A stretch of DNA of 64,000 nucleotides from Opisthorchis felineus. Its lineage: Eukaryota; Platyhelminthes; Trematoda; Opisthorchiida; Opisthorchiidae. Positions 37,601-46,600 of the stretch are shown here, in pieces (position 1 is the first letter of the stretch; every line of letters starts with the position of its first letter). The stretch is from the NCBI GenBank assembly GCA_004794785.1, contig SJOL01006429.1, forward strand, positions 342,323 through 406,322. The letters run 5' to 3'. The position numbers and the translations under genes were made by a program. The notes below the pieces were generated by a model. That model was given only the letters and a program-made list of their open reading frames with translations, had not been told where the DNA came from and did no database searches.

Positions 37601-40600
37601 GCAATGGCTTCCTTGAAGCTCGCACTGTTGCAGGGTCATCCACAATCTTGCTTGCTACATACGACTGCGGTCAATTCTTCCATTTCAACGGGACGTTTTT
37701 CTGGGAAACCCCCTCTTGTACTTCATTTTCCTGCTGGATGTTTATCTGATTCTATTAGACATATTTGTTCACCGGGTCTTGCACCCTGCTTTTTTCTGAC
37801 TGCTCAGCTAGCAATGTTTTGGGTAGCTGGACCTGCTGTTCTATTGAGCTCTACTGTTCAAGGATACCGTGATGCAGTTTACTGGACGTAGTGTTGCTGC
37901 GATATATGTTTTAATCGTTTGCAAATAAGCTTTCCATCATTCTTTTCTCCTTTTGACCAGTAATCTCTTTTCTTTTCATTCCATGGTCAGGGAACAATAA
38001 TATGACCGCAGCCGTCGGACTACTGTTGTTCCAGAACTTTTGGTTTTGGTATCCACTAACCAATTTCCTCAGCCTGGCTCTCAGCCCAACCACCCTGATT
38101 GCCTTGAACAAAGATTTGAAGATGCCCAAAATGCAGTTCAAATCTAATGCGAAGCCGTCCACGTTCGCCTATCCTCAACCACTACGTAAGTGCCTCATCT
38201 CTTTGGCTGTTACGCACATGGCCTACCTTCACACAACAAATATGGAGTATATCTCGTTTCCCTCATCATGCTGAATGCTCGAGGACCGTTACTAGTGGTG
38301 CTGAAATTAGCCAGTCATAAGTCATAAGTTCATGTTTGTTGCCTAAGCAAACCACAATTTCGGACTCTGGTCAGTCGCTGCTCATCCTATTACTACCGTG
38401 TTCCACAGAGTGGTCGTTTTCATTCGTTGGTTGAATGCGTCAGCTAACCACGTTGACAGACGACATGGGAACATCCGCTCACTAAATAGAACTTCCCATA
38501 TTGATCAGTCGATTATTGTCCCTACTTTACCATGTCGGCAGCGCTTTCCACGAGAGATTCGTTTCACAAAATTCCTCCGCCGGACTGCCCCTCCACGGTA
38601 AAGCTCTTACTGGATACCGTTGTTGTGTTGAGTGGACTAAGAAGAATTGGGCGCCAGTCTACCACAAACATTCTGACTTAGCCACATCCATGTGGACCAC
38701 AGGAACACCATAGGCATTACTTGAAAGCCGTATTTTGTAACGTCTTCAGGCCCGTGCGAATAATATTCTGCAAGGCAGAGCGCACCAACGACATCATGAC
38801 CTTTCATGTTACGCTGTGGTTTGTCTAGCCGAAGAGTACCACCTCCGGTTAACGATCAGTTGGCCTGTGTAGCACGTTGTTTGTGGTCTACGGATATTGC
38901 TAAACTGACAGATGACGAACAGAGAGGGCTCTGTTTGCATTCGTGATTTGAATAGTTTCGCTGCAAACTGAGTCATCACTGGCCTTGTTCACCATCGACA
39001 CCTCACACTGTTTGAGTTGCAACATGGGGTTGCAGGTTGATATCCGGTGTATGCTTTTTCCTCCGGCAGAACCCGAAAAGGAGAAAAAACGTGAGAAAGT
39101 GGAAACTGCCGTTTTGAGTATCACAGCAAAACAACGCAAAAAAGAGGCCGATCGAAAACACCATAAAGAGCAACAGCAGCAACAGAAACCAAAGGACGGA
39201 GAAAAAGAGGAGAAGATGGACGTGTAGGTTTTTCTCAATTTTTCACATACTGTTATTGTTTGGCTTAAACGGGTGTCATCTGCTTCCCAGATCGGTTACC
39301 TAGGAGCGCCATATTCACGTGTGACCAGATATCCAGTTTGATTCTAGGCGCTGCAAGTTACCTTTTCTTTGCTATTTTATCATCCTGAATCAGATAGGGG
39401 CACTTAATTTTGGGAGTCAATTTGTTCTCTATGGAATCTTTTAAAGTCAAAACAGCCTGTGGGATAAGATGTAAAAATTTCTACAATCAGTTGATTGTAA
39501 AAATCCTTGAAAACGGTTGTCCACGGCAGCCAAAACGTCGGATTACAACATCTTACCCCACCACACTGTTTTGACTTTGAAAAATCCCTATTATACACCA
39601 CATGACGCTCAATCTTTTTAACACAATCCGAGCCGGATTTGGCTCGGAACTCCTCAGTTTGCTCTCTCACCCTCTTTTGAACAAGTGTGTGGCGTGACCG
39701 CCTTTAGTTTATGTTCACCAGTCATTGCGAATTCGGGATAAGTGAAACAAATGGTTGCTCACCTACTCACTAAACTAGGAAGACTACTGTGCTCCACGGA
39801 AGATGTCCTTATGCCTCCTCATAATGCCTCAGCTTAGTTCTTACTCTGAACCTTCTAACCTAGCGTTCTTGTCAAAAGATCCACCAAAGGCGTACTACGT
39901 GTAATAACGCCCCAAACCAGGTCAAAACGCATGTACAGCGCGTCGTATGCGGCGACAACATTCTGAAAATTTCGATGCCTTCTGGATGCGCCATTAGCAA
40001 CCGGCATCCGGCGGATACTGGGTCATTATTGGTTGTTGGGCCTACACCTTCGGCCAATCAGAGCTCGCCTTGATGCTGGACCGGCAAGCGGCCCGATCTT
40101 CTGGCGAATCGCGTGCGGGATAGGCTTCTCGACCTTGGCAGCGCCTAACTGCGAGCGGTAAAGCGGTTTCGGTGCAGAATTCCGCCTAACTGTCCCTTCG
40201 TTCTTTGTGTGACGATAGCTTTATTTCCACACAGACTATGGAAATGGATGGCAGTCTACTTGCTTTCCACTGATCACAATATACTAATAGCCGTGTTCAC
40301 ACACAATCATTGGAAGCCACATAAGACTAGTTGATTCCTTCTGTTAAGCGGAATTCCACACAGATACCGCTTTACCGCTCGCGGTTAGGCCCTGCTACGG
40401 CCCAGAAGCCTATCCCGCAAAATATTAGCCAAAAGTCTGGACCCAACAGCCAATCATGGCCCATTATTCGCCGAATGCCCGTTGCCAATGGCGCATCCAG
40501 AAGTCGCCAGAAATTACAGAATGTTGTTGTGTCATACACTTTATATACGGTGCGCTGTACAAGTGTTCTTGACCTGCTTTTTGGCGTTAATATACGTTGT

Positions 40601-43600
40601 GCACCTTTGGTCATTGTTTTTGACGGGAACGCTAGCTTGGGAGTTTCAGACCGAGAACTAAGCTGAGGAAAATACCGTTATTATGCCTTCTGATCCAAAG
40701 AAGGGGCAACGCCCTTATTTTTGATTAATAGGACCATGTGCGATATCAGCCAAGTGTCTTCATCGCATCTCACTTTCCTTCATGTCATCAATTCAGTGAC
40801 GCTCCTGCCAAGGACGAAAAGCCGGCAGAAGAGAAAAAGGAAGACAAGGTGAGTGACTTCCATTCTTTTGAAAGGGCAGCGCCTTCTTTCTCCCACTCTC
40901 AATGTGAGTGTGTTTCTGAGTGAAAAGAATCTGGTTTCATCTTTGCCTCATTGGCCTGTCGCACTTGAAACCGCCGACCGTGGCTCGCTGGTGTCCTGTA
41001 GGTGTCTAACTCACCATCGGGCCTACAGTAAGCTACTTCGAATCCCTCCACTTACTCGAAGTTTCGATTCTTGACACAGTACGGGCGCTGTACATCTGAG
41101 CGATCGGCATCTTTATAATTACTATTACACTTTGAGGAAACAGTATGAACACGCCTCTTGATAAGTAGATGAGGCAGTATGTCTATAGCGTGTCCCGTCA
41201 TATTTCAAGGTCTCCGTGTTATGGAATCTCATACAGTCTCGGAGTCGTGCAGCACTTTGCCTGTTTCTACCACATAGAATTAAAATTACGCGGAAGGGGA
41301 TTCTACTATCATCCGGAATCCTGCAAGACGACAGAAGGAATGCAACATCACAAAGTTGAAATAAGGACGACAACCGGTCGCTGCTCAATTCAGAATGCGT
41401 TCTTTCAGCCAGTTGAAAGCAGGTAACCCAATCCCAATAGTTGGAGGGGTGTACTGCGTGAGGCTCCCATTAGTTGGGCGATGATACCTTTTCGGATGGT
41501 GGTGTAAGCCTGCAGACTCAAAAATCTCTTTTAGCTATGATGCTTGTTTGGCTTAGAGGCAGTCCTTGGCACAGCAATGGAATAAGTAAATTCGCAAATT
41601 TTCGCACGATCTTGTTTAAAAACTGTGAATCAACCGGTTCCAAAGGTTGTCTGGTTGCCAGACCTGATGTCTATGGGTGGCGGATTTTGGGCGTCCTTTT
41701 GATCCGGTGTCTTAGAGCGAGTATGTCCGAGTGGTTTCTCTGTCGGACAATTTAAGTAAGTAAGAAGTAAGTCCACAATATGATTTGCTTCGATTTGGTT
41801 AGTGTTGGCTGTCAAAAATTGTTTAAGATACTTGTTTTAAAATCATCGGTCACAACCGTGCGGCGGATTCATCCTGAAAAATAGATACGTCACTCTGAGA
41901 ACGTCATGAATTACTGCCGCCAGTGAAGCATGATCTGCAGCATAATCGGGACACAATCATGGAGTGGCATTGGAATTTTGTATCCGGGGACTTCTCCCGC
42001 TGTTGGAGCTTGGGTTGATCTCGTTCACCCTCTCCGTCAAGTCGGATGTTTGTTCGAGTTCGCCTCGCTAACCCTTGTATATCAAACTGCGACTCAGGAC
42101 AGCACGGTTGTCTGCACTCGCCATTCGGTCCATATGCCTACTTGGCAGTGCTAAGCACCACTTGTTTATCGTTGCACATGCAACTCCATCATGGTGAGGT
42201 AACAATCGCTATGTTGTGTAGTCGTCACGTGGTTTATACGACATTTTGTAGAAGATCGGGCTGCTAGCGGAAAATTTCATGGTTTGATGGTGACTGGCAT
42301 TTTTGTGACGCCTTCCAGGATATAACCCGTCTGGTTCTCTGTACCTGAATAGAGACCTTTCAAGCCGAGACGGCTCCTTTTTGACAGTTTCCATCTGTGA
42401 CTTAGAATGATGGTAGCCTGATCGTGTGTTCTCCGCTCATCTTTTGCATAAAGCTACTCTTATTATGGTTGTGTGACTTCATCGCTGCCAAGAATAGGGC
42501 TGGCAATCTCTCTCAGATTTGCAGATCGTGACCCACATTATTCACATTTGACGCCATATCTTACATCTCATGGCCCTCTCTGACGCACGATACTGCCCAT
42601 TTCCATTGTAATTTTCGAAGAGTGCACTTTGGCGTTTGACCAACCTTACAAACCGCACGCTATAACCGTGGTCACTGGTGACCTATAGGATCCAGTCGAA
42701 AAACTCAATCTTCCAGGAGCCCGATTAGGTCCCAAAGGCGTCTGCTGTTCTCAGAGCAGTCAACTCTATGTTATCAGGCTAGTTAAGCCCCCTGCAGTCA
42801 AGTCCTACTTTTGGCCGCAGGCAGGGTCCTCAGGTGGCCGATCGTTCCGCAGAGCCTTTTCCCTTATTCATGTATGGGAACTATCTAGAGTCAGTCAGCT
42901 TGCAACTTGGCAGCAAAGCATGAGATCCCTTACTGATCAACGCAGCTGCGTTGGCAACCACTAACTCCCTGGACAAGCATCCCGGTGTCCTCGACAGTTG
43001 CGCCTCAATCATGCAGTCATTGACGGTCTTTCATTAAATCTACCATCTTGAATGTCTATTTTTCGAAGTTGCTTCGTAGAAGTGGAGCAATTTGACACTA
43101 CTGAACTGACTGGACCATTTTCTTCAATGCATGACCACCGTTCTTCTATTCGTCTTATCCTGGACGAAGGAAACTAACAGCCCGAACGACTGTCTTTGGA
43201 ACACAGTTAATTGCTGGAAAGCTGGCTGTTTGACTTGGGACAGTTGAATCGATGAGACTCCGGCTTAGACTACAGAAATTTATGATGGAGACCAACTCGC
43301 TCCAAACTTTCTGCTGGTGTTCCCGCCTGACATGCCACACTGAGTTCGAAGTATTTTTTGTTTGTTTTACACATTGACGTAGGCGCCGTTTCATCTGCAT
43401 GCGCCAATTCGATTTGCTAATCTTTTCGTAAGTGACATCCACGTACGTCTCCTTTTCAGGAACCGAACTTTCTTATGTTGAACAACCCAGCTCGGGTGAT
43501 GCGAGTCCAACAGCGCGTTATGGCTCTGCCAGAATCTTCGCGTTACTATACGTTGAAACCGATAACCCAGGTAAACATTGATTCCTCCCTATGCTTTCGT

Positions 43601-46600
43601 AGTGCGCCGAAGCAATTTTTCCCGCGCAGTATTTTTGCGCACAATGGCAGCATTAACTAAAGTGGTCTTTCGTTTTTGAAGATCTGGAGAACGAGGGTGT
43701 ATACCTCTAACTCAGCTGAAAACTCTGCTTGCCCTGGAGCGTTGCGGCTACTTTCCATTTTCAGGAACTTCCCCTTCCTGGTAGTCCTCGCCTTAGCCTT
43801 GCGAGCTCCCATTATGACATTACCACTCGTGCTTTTTTGAAAAATAAGTGTTCGTGAACAAGGACGACCTTGTGACTAATTCGGGCACTGACGATTTCAC
43901 GTACCGAATCTTTGGATAAATTGCCCATAACTCAGGGGGAAAAAACGGAAAAACAAACTGTGATGGCGATAGAAATTCGCCTTATAGTCCATGTTCACGT
44001 TTGTTTTGACAGGCGGCATGTGATGGTTAGTTTTGCGTCGTCCAATAATCCTGCGTTCATAGCCTTTAAAACCCCACAAATGAGTCATATGGTTCTTTTC
44101 AATCAATTAGAAAAAGCTTGGAACCTATTGAAAAGTCATCGTTTCAGAAGGGTCTGGTAATGTCAAGGTTTTGGGGCGGGGACTACGGTCCACGCCACAG
44201 AGACTGATGATCAAGGCAGTGGGAATCGCCAAGCATCTTTGTGTGAATAGAATAGGAGGCGTAGAACTGGCAAGAACGTGGAGTACAGCTTTAGGTCGGT
44301 CAAGCTGACAAGTGGTTGTGTTAAGTTATCAGAAAGTGCAGTCATCAACAGAAGTAGCTTAGATCTGAAGGTCACTCAATCTCACACACTCATCCCCCGA
44401 ACTAAATTGTCGTAGCACTTACAATCCCACATAGACCAACGAAATATACCATTGGAACACAAGGTGAATCATCAGTTGAGGCACCTTGAACCGGAAGGTT
44501 AAGGAACCAAACCCGATAAAAAATATCTTGAAATTCCCCCAACCCAGCAACCGTGGGGTTTGGGCAACCACACTAACCGACAAGAACCTTTAAGTGACAT
44601 GTAACACTGATCTAGTGCGCCAATCTGAAGAGGTCTTACTGATTGGCTCTCCGTCTGTCTTAAAACCTGGCCACCTTGGCGTCCTGCTCACTTGGCCTGA
44701 TGAGGCTTTTGTGTCAGAAGCGAAACGTTACCCAGTTAAGAACTACCGATTGTTTACCAAGTCTTTCTGAAGCGAGTCATGTGGCTCCTTTAACAGGTCT
44801 CTAGACATGTGGATTTTGTTAACTTTCTCTTGTCTGCTTCACTGAACCGACGGCACCTACTTGTTGACTATGCTAGGTTGCCCAAGCCTAGACAGTAACC
44901 GGGAGCCGCAGAACATCCGGTCAGTACATTTGCGCCCTAACCACTGAGCTGTCTCGAGCATATCTTGATGCATATGCATCAATCAACTATAGCTCCCGAT
45001 TCGGCGGGGACCTTTTGCCAAGAACCAGCCATTCTCCTACCCAACACTAGGAGTTCAGATATTTTCCTACTAGCCGCCGATTTCAATTCACAACTTGCAC
45101 ATCACAGTTCATCAGACCTCAAATGTCTTCGGATGTTTGACCACTGACGTCTTCGTAGTATAGCAGGTTGCAGCATGTACTCAATGAAAGGGTCCGCAGG
45201 TGGGTATAGGTAACGAGTAGGATTCGCTCAGCAGATAGGTCCTCTCAAATTGAGTTAGTTGGGGTATGTATTACGCATGCCTGATCACTGTCTACCACCC
45301 AAAGCCGGGTTCTCCACTCTGAACCTCTGTTGGCGCAAAATTTCCGTAGGATAGGCCGTGATGTCGCAACGCGAAATGAAAGTGGCTACTGTAAAGTTGA
45401 GCGTTATGGGATCTTCGCGCCTTTCTGGGAGGGTTCCACGTGATTCTCCGTTCGCGTGGTTTGGAACCCAGTAGGACACGATGTGTAATCCACCCCAATG
45501 TTGAGCTTACTGTCACTTAGCCGGACGGTCAAGCTAAAGCTTGTTTTCCGTTTTGTGTTAGGTGAAGTTTGCAAAGCACGTTACAATCCCGTTGACGGCG
45601 TGTTGCTCTAACTTGATGCTCAGATGTGTTTATTCCAGTGGTTTTGGAAGGTGTAGATGCCTCACTCTCCGTTGTTTTCTCTGGGGACATCGGGCTTTTT
45701 TCAGTAACCCTTTACTGTTACCTTTTTTTCTCCATGTTTGCATGGTAGTTAAGCACCATGCAAGTCATTAACTTTCAAGGAAATTGAATAGATGACGCAT
45801 TTACTCCGGACGATGTGGAATGTTCCATCAAAAACGCATAGAACATCTGAAACACTACTGAACTTTCATATTACCGATGCAGGGAACATGACTTACCGTC
45901 CATAGTCACCCTTCCCACGAGAAACCTCCCGAAGTCGATTCAGAGCGGGGAGGGGTACTGTTTTGTCCATCACAATGCTTGTGATTGGCTCCGGTATTGC
46001 GAACTAATCTCACCTTTCAATGTAACCGTCCGCGTATGTATACTACTCTACTCGGAGTCACATCATGTCAGATAGCTTTGTGCATCCCAAGGTAAATTTT
46101 CAGCTTGATAAAAAGGGCAGATTTGTGTGGTTTACGAAATATTTGGCGCTGTAATCAGGAAACAGGCCATTCACTATGGTTCTAGCATCGTTCGGACGCA
46201 AACCGATGCGCAGTAATCAAGGATACTAAGTTCAAAGCTCCGTCCCTCCCCCAGAGACGAGATTGTTTCCCAGAATGGAGTGAAATTCCGAGTCACGAAC
46301 ACATTAAAATTGCTCGAGGTAGATTAGGTTACAAAAAGGGAGGACTACTCACGTTGTTTGATGAGCACTCTTTGTGCGTACGACTTCGACTATGTTGAAG
46401 TGGGTTCTGATAGAGTTTATCCTCTGCTCCCCACGTACAGCTTAAGCACTACGTAAATTGGAAGAAAAGGACATGTGGTCGTGTTACAAACCTAATCATG
46501 CTGGTGCCAGTGGGTGTATTTGGGACCGAACGCCACAGGATCATGCGAATACTCGTCCTAGAAGCACTGAGGAGTCGAGAAATGAGCAGAAACTAACAGA

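Larger units (their letters stand above)
39224..40796 (+). other. PSMD1 intron 14 (1573 bases) with a diverged inverted repeat
   Basis: Most of it is the inverted pair at 39885-40190 and 40345-40610. Outside the pair I see nothing. Confidence 0.65.
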
